From JBDSSS01 sp963764195 (GTDB lineage Bacteria > Actinomycetota > Actinomycetes > Actinomycetales > Dermatophilaceae): DNA of 64,000 bases. Of this stretch, positions 47,001-54,412 are shown piece by piece. The number at the start of each line of letters is the position of its first letter. The first letter of the stretch is position 1. The stretch covers positions 496,001 to 560,000 of the forward strand of contig CAVXRG010000003.1 in assembly GCA_963764195.1 (NCBI GenBank), in the 5' to 3' direction. The notes under the pieces are model-generated. The model made no database searches. It was given only the letters and a program-made list of their open reading frames with translations, and was not told where the DNA came from. Position numbers and translations under genes: made by a program.

Positions 47001-47106
47001 GAGCGACAGCGGCAGCCGCGGCCGCCGTGGCGGCCGCAATGGCGGAACGAGGCAACGGGAACGGCAGCGCCGGCAACGGCGCTACCACGGCCGGCCGCGC
47101 GCCTGA
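44035..47106 (+). CDS. rne: Ribonuclease E/G family endoribonuclease (frame broken near C-terminus)
   Basis: Endonuclease of 1023 residues as read. Residues 1 to about 520 are disordered: Ala/Thr/Glu-rich, Arg-rich islands and a Ser/Asp/Asn run near 45110-45240. The S1 domain begins around DRVMVVRNKDGRTQMGVLED, and the catalytic core has MTVVDVNTGKFVGSGG and GGIIVVDFIDMV, the two metal-binding Asp motifs; the zinc-link is CEHCNGRG. After about 47040 this frame reads a short unnatural Arg/Gln end, whereas the next frame continues a well-conserved tail to 47590. The protein is probably about 160 residues longer in nature. It processes mRNA, rRNA and tRNA. Confidence 0.93.
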   Translation: MAPNDSTEPNENTENTENTDSAQSASVENTADAPAAAKAPPRKRASRRVTKKAATPVAAPAADANVDPSPTPDAAPEAEPGSSPDPETAPAPVKKAVRKRATRKKAAPAPAEGSTDAPAAASGTPTETADDAADTATPAPAAKAAPRARRSRARAKAPEAEPTADTETTEGLFDAVAATDAAPGLTSGRTDEGANAPAAVEETEQPDETERTDEQVGDQVDAGDEAGQATADPAEQDEPSVSSFNVLFQAPDPTKATTTRRRRSASRAEGAPESVAERAERDEAADSAPQPDERSTQDTDRDPSRSAREQDDRRRDRREQQDDSSDERDDSGDDDDTDSTPRRSRRRRGGKGRRGRGGSDNDGSDNGSNDNGSNDNNDSDSRDRGETNDRNDDADDDDETTDGDTAGEGRSSGRRRGRSSGRRGGRDSGSDRDADGSSADDSSGSGPDSSDSDSDDQSDDDTASSRRRRRRRRAGSSGGDAGDDAGSVSTRVRQPRAQSDEPVAVRGSTRLEAKKQRRREGREAGRRRTVITEAEFLARREAVDRVMVVRNKDGRTQMGVLEDNVLVEHYIDQATNVSMAGNIYLGRVQNVLPSMEAAFVDIGKGRNAVLYAGEVNWDAAGLESNQPKRIEHALSSGQAVLVQVTKDPIGHKGARLTSQISLPGRYLVYVPNSSMTGISRKLPDTERARLKKILREVVPDSAGVIVRTAAEGATEEELRADVERLTATWEDIEARAEASSSGKAGKSKGRKKNGGSGSSPTGTAPLLLHGEPDLTVRVIRDVFNEDFKQLVVSGEQAWEEIHPYITSVAPDLADRVTKWTSEEDLFAHHRVDEQLSKAMDRKVWLPSGGSLVIDRTEAMTVVDVNTGKFVGSGGNLEETVTKNNIEAAEEIVRQLRLRDIGGIIVVDFIDMVLESNRDLVVRRLLECLGRDRTKHQVAEVTSLGLVQMTRKRVGSGLIEVFSETCEHCNGRGFIIHADPVDKGANEPEQSDSGSRGRRGGRNGGTRQRERQRRQRRYHGRPRA

Positions 47107-47590
47107 GCCGGCCCGCCAGAGCGGTCCGACCGCCGCCCAGATCGCGGCCGCCGCCCACGCGGCCGCCCTCAAGCGCGCCGAGGCCGAGCACGGCGAGGAG
47201 CACGCGCACGAGCACGTCGCGGCCCAGCTGGAGGCGCACCTCGAGGAGCACCTCCAGGCGGCGACGTCCGGGCGTGCGGTCGCCGACCAAGGCGGCTTCC
47301 CCGACGACACCGGCCCGTGGGCCGGCGCCGACGCCCCGATCGCGGAGACCCCCTCCGAGGTCGCTGCGGAGCCTTCCTCCACCGAGCAGGCCCAGCAGGC
47401 CCAGCAGCCCGACCGGCCCGACCAGTCGGAGCCATCCGCCCCGGCACAGCCCGAGCAGGCCGAGCCGACGGCGCAGGCCGAGCCCGCACCCACCGACGCC
47501 CCCCGGGGACGCCGTCGCCGGGGCCGGGTCGTCGCCCCCGCGGGTCCGCCGCGGGCCGGCGCCGACACCGCCTCGGCCGGACCGGCCTGA
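47036..47590 (+). other. Out-of-frame C-terminal tail of RNase E (apparent +1 frameshift)
   Basis: From about 47036-47060 the coding signature (nearly all G or C at third positions) moves to the frame that reads ERGNGNGSAGNGATTAGRAP and, later, AAQIAAAAHAAALKRAEAEH. It ends RGRRRRGRVVAPAGPPRAG and then TGA at 47588-47590, which is the typical end of actinobacterial RNase E. One extra base near the GGCGGAACGAGGCAACGG stretch explains it. A real indel, a sequencing error and programmed slippage cannot be told apart here. Confidence 0.8.
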
Positions 47591-47597
47591 CGCCGGT

Positions 47598-47627
47598 TTG
47601 GTCGCAGGCCCCACCACCCGGTAATCT
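47598..47627 (+). promoter_or_regulatory. Putative promoter upstream of rplU
   Basis: TTGGTC and TAATCT are 18 bases apart, a good housekeeping pair by actinobacterial standards. The leader of about 80 nt to the rplU GTG contains an imperfect hairpin, ACCGGGCCCGT-gttg-ACGGGCCGGT with one bulge, that may serve an autoregulatory ribosomal-protein leader. Both are inferred from pattern. Confidence 0.5.
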
Positions 47628-47714
47628 TGACCCTCGGTGCGCCCACCGGGCCCGTGTTGACGGGCCGGTACCGAAAGCGGCGTCCAACCGAGCTGAGTAG
47701 AGAGTGAGTTTGAC

Positions 47715-48023
47715 GTGTACGCGATTGTTCGCGCAGGTGGTCGCCAGGAGAAGGTTTCCGTCGGCGATGTCCTCCTCATCGACAAGGTGACGGGGCAGGC
47801 CGGCGACGCCGTCGAGCTCACCCCGCTGCTGGTGGTCGACGGCACGACCGTGACCTCCGACGCCGACAAGCTGGCGAAGGTGTCTGTCACGGCGGAGGTC
47901 GTCAAGGCCGCCAAGGGCCCCAAGATCGTCATCATGAAGTACAAGAACAAGACCGGCTACCGCAAGCGTCAGGGCCACCGTCAGCCGCTGACCCAGGTCA
48001 AGATCACGGCGATCAACGCCTGA
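47715..48023 (+). CDS. rplU: 50S ribosomal protein bL21
   Basis: Ribosomal protein of 102 residues in the large subunit: MYAIVRAGGRQEKVSVGDVL at the start and the signature KIVIMKYKNKTGYRKRQGHR near the end. Length is normal. GTG start with a weak GAGAGTGAG site. Cotranscribed with rpmA, 46 bp downstream. Confidence 0.97.
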   Translation: MYAIVRAGGRQEKVSVGDVLLIDKVTGQAGDAVELTPLLVVDGTTVTSDADKLAKVSVTAEVVKAAKGPKIVIMKYKNKTGYRKRQGHRQPLTQVKITAINA

Positions 48024-48069
48024 TCCACCCGGATCCTCTTAGCCACAGACTCACGAGAGAAGGACTGAC

Positions 48070-48339
48070 ATGGCACACAAGAAGGGTGCGTCCTCGACCC
48101 GCAACGGTCGCGACTCGAACGCGCAGTACCTCGGCGTCAAGCGCTTCGGTGGTCAGGCGGTCAACGCCGGCGAGATCATCGTGCGCCAGCGCGGCACGCA
48201 CTTCCACCCGGGCGAGGGTGTCGGCCGCGGCAAGGACGACACGCTCTTCGCGCTCGTCGCCGGCGCCGTCAAGTTCGGCACGAAGCGTGGCCGCAAGACG
48301 GTCAACATCGAGCAGCCCCAGGCCGTCGCTGCAGAGTGA
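48070..48339 (+). CDS. rpmA: 50S ribosomal protein bL27
   Basis: Ribosomal protein of 89 residues whose N-terminal tail reaches the peptidyl-transferase centre. MAHKKGASSTRNGRDSNAQY and GEIIVRQRGTHFHPGEGVGR are diagnostic. Good site GAGAGAAGGA before ATG 48070. The N-terminus starts directly as MAHKKG, without the cleavable extension known from Firmicutes. Confidence 0.97.
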   Translation: MAHKKGASSTRNGRDSNAQYLGVKRFGGQAVNAGEIIVRQRGTHFHPGEGVGRGKDDTLFALVAGAVKFGTKRGRKTVNIEQPQAVAAE

Positions 48340-48378
48340 CCCACCGGCGTCCCCGACGCCACAGCTTGAGCTTTGAGG

Positions 48379-48406
48379 AAGGGCGGGCCCGCGTGGCCCG
48401 CCCTTT
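48379..48406 (+). terminator. Intrinsic terminator after rpmA
   Basis: AAGGGCGGGCC and GGCCCGCCCTT make an 11-bp stem around CGCGT, followed by T-rich TTCGCTTG. It is 40 bp after the rpmA stop and a classical terminator for this GC content. Confidence 0.85.
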
Positions 48407-48415
48407 CGCTTGTCG

Positions 48416-48460
48416 CCGGGTCAGCGGCATACGGAAACAGTCCGTATGCCGCTCACCCGG
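48416..48460. terminator. Second hairpin before obgE, with GTATGCC arms
   Basis: AGCGGCATACGGA (48423-48435) pairs exactly with TCCGTATGCCGCT (48441-48453) over loop AACAG; after one mismatch the stem extends by seven more pairs to 48416 and 48460. It starts 10 bp after the rpmA terminator and ends 25 bp before the obgE ATG, so it could terminate, block read-through, or form part of the obgE leader. Confidence 0.7.
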
Positions 48461-48484
48461 CACTATCTGGAAGAGTGAACCCCC

Positions 48485-50017
48485 ATGGCAGTGACCTTCG
48501 TCGACCGAGTCGTGCTGCACCTCAGCGCCGGAGCCGGTGGCCACGGCGTGGCGTCCGTCAAGCGCGAGAAGTTCAAGCCGCTCGGGGGCCCCGACGGGGG
48601 CAACGGCGGGCGCGGCGGCTCGATCATCCTGCGGGTCGACCCGCAGTCGACGACGCTGCTCGACTACCACCGCCACCCCCACCGCGGCGCCCCCAACGGC
48701 AAGCCCGGCGCCGGTGACGAGCGCAACGGCGCCGACGGCGAGGACATGATCCTGCCCGTGCCCGAGGGCACCGTCGTCAAGGACGGTTCGGGCGCCCTGC
48801 TCGTCGACCTCGTCGGGGCCGGCACCGAGTACGTCATCGCCCGGGGTGGGCGCGGCGGCCTCGGCAACCGGGCCCTGTCCTCGGCCCGCCGCAAGGCTCC
48901 CGGCTTCGCCCTGCTCGGCGAGCCGGGTGAGGACATCGACATCGTGCTCGAGCTGAAGTCGCTCGCCGACGTCGCGCTCATCGGCTTCCCCAGCGCCGGC
49001 AAGAGCTCGCTCGTCTCGGTCCTCTCGGCAGCCCGCCCGAAGATCGCCGACTACCCCTTCACGACCCTGGTGCCCAACCTCGGGGTCGTCACGGCCGGGT
49101 CGAGCCGCTTCACCGTCGCCGACGTGCCCGGCCTCATCCCCGGTGCCCACGAGGGCAAGGGCCTCGGCCTGGAGTTCCTGCGCCACGTCGAGCGCTGCTC
49201 CGTGCTCGTCCACGTCATCGACTGCGCGACGCTCGAGCCGGGTCGCGACCCGATGACCGACCTCGACGTCATCGAGCAGGAGCTTGCCCTCTACGTGCCC
49301 GACGCCGACCTCGGCGGCCGGCCGCTCGCGGAGCGCACCCGGATCGTCGTGCTCAACAAGGCCGACGTGCCGGAGGCGCGCGAGCTCGCCGAGATGGTCA
49401 AGCCCGACCTCGAGGCTCGCGGCATCGAGGTCTTCATCGTCTCCGCCGTCGCCCACCAGGGTCTGCGGGAGCTCACCTTCGCGATGGCCCGCCACGTCGA
49501 CACGGCCCGTGCCGAGCTCGCCCAGGTCGTGCCGCCGCGGGTCGTGCTGCGGCCCCGGTCCGTCGACGACACCGGCTTCACCGTCACGCGCGAGGCCACC
49601 CCCGACGGCCACGTCTACCGGGTCACGGGGGAGCGCCCGGTCCGCTGGGTCCGCCAGACCGACTTCGCCAACGACGAGGCCGTCGGCTACCTCGCCGACC
49701 GGCTGGCCCGCCTCGGGCTCGAGGAGCAGCTCTACAAGGTCGGCGCCGTCGCCGGTGACACCGTCGTCATCGGGCCGGGCGAGGACGCGGTCATCTTCGA
49801 CTGGGAGCCGACCCTCACGTCCGGGGCCGAGCTGCTCGGATCCCGCGGCACCGACCTGCGGCTCGAGGAGTCCCGCCGACCGTCGCGGGACGAGAAGCGC
49901 GAGTCCCAGCGCGACCGGTATGCCGCCCGTGCCGCCACCCAGGAGGAGCTCGAGGCCGAGCGCAAGGCCGGCCTGTGGCAGCTGCGCGACGGAGACGAGA
50001 CCACCGCGGGGGAGTGA
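48485..50017 (+). CDS. obgE: GTPase ObgE/CgtA
   Basis: Ribosome-associated GTPase of 510 residues in late 50S assembly and stress signalling. N-terminal glycine-rich Obg fold (FKPLGGPDGGNGGRGGSIIL; VARGGRGGLGNRA-like IARGGRGGLGNRALSS), G domain with GFPSAGKSSLVSVLSAA, DVPGLIPGAHEGKGLG and NKADVP, then an OCT domain near 370-440 and a basic/acidic tail typical of actinobacteria. ATG 48485 has no strong site. The lytS-like kinase starts 16 bp after its stop. Confidence 0.96.
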   Translation: MAVTFVDRVVLHLSAGAGGHGVASVKREKFKPLGGPDGGNGGRGGSIILRVDPQSTTLLDYHRHPHRGAPNGKPGAGDERNGADGEDMILPVPEGTVVKDGSGALLVDLVGAGTEYVIARGGRGGLGNRALSSARRKAPGFALLGEPGEDIDIVLELKSLADVALIGFPSAGKSSLVSVLSAARPKIADYPFTTLVPNLGVVTAGSSRFTVADVPGLIPGAHEGKGLGLEFLRHVERCSVLVHVIDCATLEPGRDPMTDLDVIEQELALYVPDADLGGRPLAERTRIVVLNKADVPEARELAEMVKPDLEARGIEVFIVSAVAHQGLRELTFAMARHVDTARAELAQVVPPRVVLRPRSVDDTGFTVTREATPDGHVYRVTGERPVRWVRQTDFANDEAVGYLADRLARLGLEEQLYKVGAVAGDTVVIGPGEDAVIFDWEPTLTSGAELLGSRGTDLRLEESRRPSRDEKRESQRDRYAARAATQEELEAERKAGLWQLRDGDETTAGE

Positions 50018-50033
50018 GCCCTACAGTGTGCCC

Positions 50034-51158
50034 ATGACGTCGTGGGGCGCGCTGCTGCGCCGGGACGCCCTCGGTAGCGAGGCGGACCGGGCGACCTTCC
50101 GCACCCTGCACAACGCCTCGCTCGCCTCGCCCCCGCTGCGCGGGGGGCTGACGGAGTCGTCGGCGGAGCGCTCGCTGAGGTTCCTCAAGGCGCTGCTCGG
50201 GGCGCCGGTGGTCGCGTTGACCGACACCCAGCGGCTGCTCGGCTGGGAGGGTGGTCACGACAACCACGCCGACCAGCCGGCGCGGATCGCCGCCGCCACC
50301 CTGGGGCACGGGCGCACGACGGTCATCGACCGGCGCGAGGTCGTCTGCCCCGACCTCTCCTGCGTCATCCGGCAGGCCATCGTGGCCCCTCTCGAGGTCG
50401 ACGAGCTCGTCGTCGGCACGCTGCAGGTCTTCACCCAGCAGGCCTCGGCCGGCCTCGTGCGGGCCACGACGGAGGTCGCGCGGTGGGTGTCGGGCCAGCT
50501 CGAGCTGGCCGAGCTCGACGCCTCCCGGACCCGGCTCATGGAGGCCGAGGTGCGGGCGCTGCGGGCGCAGATCAGCCCCCACTTCGTCTACAACTCGCTC
50601 ACCGCGATCGCCTCCTTCACGCGCACCGACCCCGAGCGCGCCCGCGAGCTGCTCCTCGACCTCGCCGAGTTCACCCGCTACTCCTTCCGGCGCCACGGGG
50701 AGTACACGACCCTCGCCGAGGAGCTGCGCTCGATCGAGGCCTACCTCGTCATCGAGAAGGCACGCTTCGGTGACCGCCTCACCGTCAACCTGCGGGTCGC
50801 CCCCGAGGTGCTCCCCGTCGTCGTGCCCTTCCTCTGTCTCCAGCCGCTCGTCGAGAACGCCGTCCAGCACGGCCTGGAGAGCAAGCCCGGCCACGGGGAG
50901 ATCAGCATCATGGCCAGGGACGCCGACCGCGAGTGCGTCGTCATCATCGAGGACAACGGGGTGGGGGAGGACCCGGAGCGGGTGCGCCGGGCGCTCGCGG
51001 GCGAGCCGGGGACGGAGTCGGTGGGCCTGGCCAACGTGGACGAGCGGCTCCGGGCCGCCTTCGGCGACGACTACGGGCTCGTCGTGGAGACCGCTCCGTC
51101 GGCCGGCACGAGGGTGATCGTGCGGCTGCCCAAGTTCACTCCGGGGGTGCACGTATGA
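50034..51158 (+). CDS. LytS-type sensor histidine kinase
   Basis: Cytosolic kinase of 374 residues: an N-terminal GAF-like sensory region (about 40-150, with PLEVDELVVGTLQVFTQQAS), the His_kinase domain of the LytS/YehU type with ALRAQISPHFVYNSLTAIAS (His near 180), then an HATPase domain with ENAVQHGLESK and EDNGVGE. There are no membrane helices, so the signal is probably internal, for example a metabolite. It overlaps the response regulator (ATGA). E. coli relatives BtsS and YpdA sense pyruvate, but the ligand here is unknown. Confidence 0.92.
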   Translation: MTSWGALLRRDALGSEADRATFRTLHNASLASPPLRGGLTESSAERSLRFLKALLGAPVVALTDTQRLLGWEGGHDNHADQPARIAAATLGHGRTTVIDRREVVCPDLSCVIRQAIVAPLEVDELVVGTLQVFTQQASAGLVRATTEVARWVSGQLELAELDASRTRLMEAEVRALRAQISPHFVYNSLTAIASFTRTDPERARELLLDLAEFTRYSFRRHGEYTTLAEELRSIEAYLVIEKARFGDRLTVNLRVAPEVLPVVVPFLCLQPLVENAVQHGLESKPGHGEISIMARDADRECVVIIEDNGVGEDPERVRRALAGEPGTESVGLANVDERLRAAFGDDYGLVVETAPSAGTRVIVRLPKFTPGVHV

Positions 51159-51934
51159 CGGGCGACGGGCCCGCCGGAGAGGGCGCCGCGCCGCTGCTGC
51201 GGGTGCTCGCCGTCGACGACGAGGCACCGGCCCTCGACGAGATCGTCTGGATGTTGCGTCGCCACCCCCTCGTCGGGTCGGTCGTCCCGGTCGGCTCGGG
51301 GGAGGGGGCGCTCCGCGTCCTGCACGAGCAGCGGGTCGACGCGATGTTCCTTGACGTCTCGATGCCCGGGCTCAGCGGCCTCGACCTCGCTCGGGTGCTG
51401 TCCCGCTTCACCGCGCCGCCCCCCGTCGTCTTCGTCACGGCCCACGAGCGGCACGCCGTCGACGCCTTCGAGCTCAACGTCGTCGACTACGTCCTCAAGC
51501 CGGTGCGCGACGAGCGACTGTCCGAGGCCGTCCGGCGGGTCGTGCGCCGGATCGAGGGTCGGGAGCCGTCGCCGGCCGGTGACGACGAGGCGATCGTCGT
51601 CGAGCTCGGCGGCGTCAGCCGGCTCGTGCCCCGCGCGGAGGTGCTCTTCATCGAGGCGCAGGGCGACTACGCGCGCCTCCACACCGCCACCGGTTCCCAC
51701 CTCGTCCGGGTCCCGCTCTCGACCCTCGCCGAGCAGTGGCGCGAGTCCGGCTTCGTGCGCATCCACCGCTCGTTCCTCGTCTCGCTGGGCCACATCGCGG
51801 AGTGGCGCACCGAGGCCGGGCGCACGACCGTCCTCGTCGGCGGTCAGGAGCTCATCGTCAGCCGCCGGCACACCCGCGGGCTGCGTGACCTGCTCGTGCG
51901 CCGGGCCCAGCCCGGCCAGCGGGGCCACGGATGA
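51155..51934 (+). CDS. LytR/AlgR-type response regulator (LytTR DNA-binding domain)
   Basis: Regulator of 259 residues. The receiver domain has AVDDEAPALDEIVWMLRRHP, phosphorylated Asp in AMFLDVSMPGLSGLDLA and Lys in YVLKPVRDERL. The LytTR domain starts near 160 with LFIEAQGDYARLHT and continues to FVRIHRSFLVSLGHIAEWRT. It would bind direct repeats upstream of its targets, here most likely the adjacent transporter genes. Partner of the kinase upstream; the next gene overlaps by four bases. Confidence 0.94.
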   Translation: MTGDGPAGEGAAPLLRVLAVDDEAPALDEIVWMLRRHPLVGSVVPVGSGEGALRVLHEQRVDAMFLDVSMPGLSGLDLARVLSRFTAPPPVVFVTAHERHAVDAFELNVVDYVLKPVRDERLSEAVRRVVRRIEGREPSPAGDDEAIVVELGGVSRLVPRAEVLFIEAQGDYARLHTATGSHLVRVPLSTLAEQWRESGFVRIHRSFLVSLGHIAEWRTEAGRTTVLVGGQELIVSRRHTRGLRDLLVRRAQPGQRGHG

Positions 51935-52311
51935 CCGAGCCCGACCCGCCTCGCCGGGTGCGGGTGACCGGCCCGCGACGCCAGCCCAGCCGGGGGCGGG
52001 CCGTCTCGATCGCCTCGGAGATCGACGACCAGACCCGGCTCGGCGAGGTCTACATCGACTCGCTCATGCGCAGCCAGCTCCGCCTCGCCCTCGGGGTGGT
52101 CGTCGTCCTCGTCGTCACCCTCGGCGCGCTGCCGCTGCTCTTCCACCTCGTGCCCGCGGTGGGCCGGATCACCGTCTTCGGGGTGCGGCTGCCCTGGCTC
52201 GTCCTCACGGTCGGGGCCTTCTCCGAGATCCTCGCCCTCGGCTGGTTCTACGTCCGGCGGGCCGAGCGCAACGAGGACGACTTCAGCGACCTGCTCGGCG
52301 AGGGCCGGTGA
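51931..52311 (+). CDS. Small membrane protein paired with SSS symporter
   Basis: Protein of 126 residues with a basic N-terminal half, then two membrane helices near 72-92 (LALGVVVVLVVTLGALPLLF) and 103-120 (LPWLVLTVGAFSEILALGWF), and an acidic end. The layout resembles DUF485/DUF4212 accessory subunits of sodium:solute symporters, but the sequence similarity is weak. It overlaps both neighbours by four bases. An accessory role for the next symporter is inferred. Confidence 0.72.
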   Translation: MTEPDPPRRVRVTGPRRQPSRGRAVSIASEIDDQTRLGEVYIDSLMRSQLRLALGVVVVLVVTLGALPLLFHLVPAVGRITVFGVRLPWLVLTVGAFSEILALGWFYVRRAERNEDDFSDLLGEGR

Positions 52312-53888
52312 ACCCGGCGGCGAGCATCGTCGCGGTGCTGCTCGTCTCGCTCTCCTCGCTCGCGATCGGGGCGTTCGGCTTCCGCTTCTCCCGCACGATG
52401 AGTGACTTCTACGTCGCCTCCCGCGGGGTGGGCCCGGTGCTCAACGCCTCCGCCATCAGCGGTGAGTACCTCTCCGCGGCCTCCTTCCTCGGGATCGCCG
52501 GGCTGATCCTCGTCCGCGGCGTCGACATGCTCTGGCTACCGGTCGGCTGGACCGCCGGCTACCTGCTGCTCCTCGTCTTCGTCGCCGGGCCGCTGCGCCG
52601 GTCGGGGGCCTACACGCTGCCCGACTTCGCCCAGCTCCGCCTCGAGTCGGTCACCGCGCGGCGGGTCGCGAGCACCCTCGTGGTCGCCATCGGCCTGCTC
52701 TACCTCATCCCGCAGTTCCAGGGCGCCGGCCTCACCCTGCGCACTCTCACGGGAGCCCCCGCGTGGGTCGGCCACCTCGTCGTCGCGCTCGTCGTGTGCC
52801 TCAACGTGCTGCCCGGAGGAATGCGCAGCGTCACCTTCGTCCAGGCCTTCCACTACTGGGTCAAGCTCGTCGCGCTGCTCACGCCGGTCTGCTTCTTCTT
52901 CGTCGCCCGCTCTGGCGGTGCCGCCACGGTCGCGGGGTCGATCGACGCGGCCGACTGGCTCGAGCCGCTGACGGGGGAGTACTCGCTCTACCTCACCTAC
53001 TCCCTCATCCTCGCGACCTTCCTCGGCACGATGGGTCTGCCGCACGTCGTCGTCCGCTTCTACACCAACCCCGACGGGCGGGTCGCCCGTCGCACGACCC
53101 TCACGGTGCTCGCCCTGCTCGGCTCCTTCTACCTGCTGCCGGTGCTCTATGGCGTGCTCGGGCGGATGCTCGCACCGGACCTGATCGCGGCCGGACGGGC
53201 CGACAGCGTCGTGCTCGAGCTGCCGAGCCGGATCTTCGACGGGGGGCTCGCCGAGGTCCTCACCGCGCTGCTCGCCGCGGGGGCGTTCGCCGCCTTCCTG
53301 TCCACCTCGACCGGCCTCGTCGTCTCTGTCGCGGGGGTCCTCAGCCAGGACCTGCTCCGGCGGGGGACCGGTGTGGGAGAAGGCATCCGGTCCTTCCGGA
53401 TCGCGACCGTCGTGGCAGTCGTCGTCGCGGTCGCGCTCACCTTCCTCGCGGCGGGCGTGCCCGTCGCCCACGCCGTCGAGCTCGCTTTCGCCGTCGCCGC
53501 CTCGACCTTCGCGCCCCTGCTCGTCCTCGGGATCTGGTGGCGGGGCCTCACCGCCACCGGCGCCGTCAGCGGTCTCGTCGTCGGTGGGGCGGCCTCAATC
53601 GTCGCCGTGCTCGCCACGACGTTCGGGGTCGACGTCGCCAAGGACGGGCTGCTCGGCGCGGTGCTCACCCAGCCCGCTGCGATCTCGGTGCCCGCAGCCT
53701 TCGCCACCATGGTGGTCGGGTCGGTGCTGACCCGGGCCACCCGCCCCGAGCACGTCGCCCGGACCATGGTTCGCCTGCACGCCCCGGAGCACCTCATCCT
53801 CGACCGTGGCTCCTTCCACCCCGAGGTGGAGACGGCCCGGCGGGTCGACGCGGCCGCCCGACGCGCGGGATCCGACTCGACCGGCTGA
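52308..53888 (+). CDS. Sodium:solute symporter (SSS family), carboxylate-type
   Basis: Transporter of 526 residues with about 13 helices. Motifs include SRTMSDFYVASRGVGPVLNA and SAISGEYLSAASFLGIAGLI (the ActP/MctC type helix 1-2 region), GLPHVVVRFYTNPDGRVARR and helix 8-9 AFAAFLSTSTGLVVSVAGVL with the Na2-site Ser/Thr. Similar to acetate, pyruvate and propionate symporters. The GTG start overlaps the small membrane protein. The C-terminal 40 residues are soluble and lack similarity to the paralogue actP downstream. Confidence 0.9.
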   Translation: MNPAASIVAVLLVSLSSLAIGAFGFRFSRTMSDFYVASRGVGPVLNASAISGEYLSAASFLGIAGLILVRGVDMLWLPVGWTAGYLLLLVFVAGPLRRSGAYTLPDFAQLRLESVTARRVASTLVVAIGLLYLIPQFQGAGLTLRTLTGAPAWVGHLVVALVVCLNVLPGGMRSVTFVQAFHYWVKLVALLTPVCFFFVARSGGAATVAGSIDAADWLEPLTGEYSLYLTYSLILATFLGTMGLPHVVVRFYTNPDGRVARRTTLTVLALLGSFYLLPVLYGVLGRMLAPDLIAAGRADSVVLELPSRIFDGGLAEVLTALLAAGAFAAFLSTSTGLVVSVAGVLSQDLLRRGTGVGEGIRSFRIATVVAVVVAVALTFLAAGVPVAHAVELAFAVAASTFAPLLVLGIWWRGLTATGAVSGLVVGGAASIVAVLATTFGVDVAKDGLLGAVLTQPAAISVPAAFATMVVGSVLTRATRPEHVARTMVRLHAPEHLILDRGSFHPEVETARRVDAAARRAGSDSTG

Positions 53889-54073
53889 CCGCTCGTCGCG
53901 CGGATCCGACCGCTCGTCGCAGCACGGCCGACACACGCCGACGACTCCGGGCCTTTGGGCGACCACCGGCGTCCGGCACCCACCCAGCGTGCGCGGATGC
54001 TCCTACCTTTGGCCCACCGGCCCCGTGCCGGTCATGACGGCAAGGATGCCTGACAACCGCCTGGAGGTGGCAC

Positions 54074-54412
54074 GTGAGCAAAGAGGCTCAAGAAGTGGTG
54101 GACGACCGTTTCGTCGAGATCCAGAACTCCGCGGAGTTCACGGAGCTGCGAACGAAGTTCCGCAAGTTCGTCTTCCCGATGACCGGCGCGTTCCTCGCGT
54201 GGTACTTCCTCTACGTGTTCCTGGCGGTCTTCGCCAAGGGCTTCATGGGGACCCGGCTCTTCGGTAACGTGACCGTCGGTCTCACCCTGGGTCTGCTCCA
54301 GTTCGTGACGACCTTCGCGATCACGATCATCTATGTCCGCTGGGCCGACCGGGAGTTCGACCCGCGCGCCGAGGCGCTCGCCCGCCGCATCGGCGAGGAG
54401 GAGCGGTCATGA
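54074..54412 (+). CDS. DUF485-domain membrane protein (YjcH-like)
   Basis: Protein of 112 residues with two membrane helices (FPMTGAFLAWYFLYVFLAVF and LTLGLLQFVTTFAITIIYVRW). The N-terminal EFTELRTKFRKFVFPMTGAF and the WADREFDPRAE end are characteristic DUF485. It nearly always pairs with ActP. GTG 54074 after GGAGG; its stop overlaps the actP start. Two CCTTTGG motifs at 53953 and 54007 in the upstream gap are possible binding sites for the LytTR regulator. Confidence 0.94.
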   Translation: MSKEAQEVVDDRFVEIQNSAEFTELRTKFRKFVFPMTGAFLAWYFLYVFLAVFAKGFMGTRLFGNVTVGLTLGLLQFVTTFAITIIYVRWADREFDPRAEALARRIGEEERS

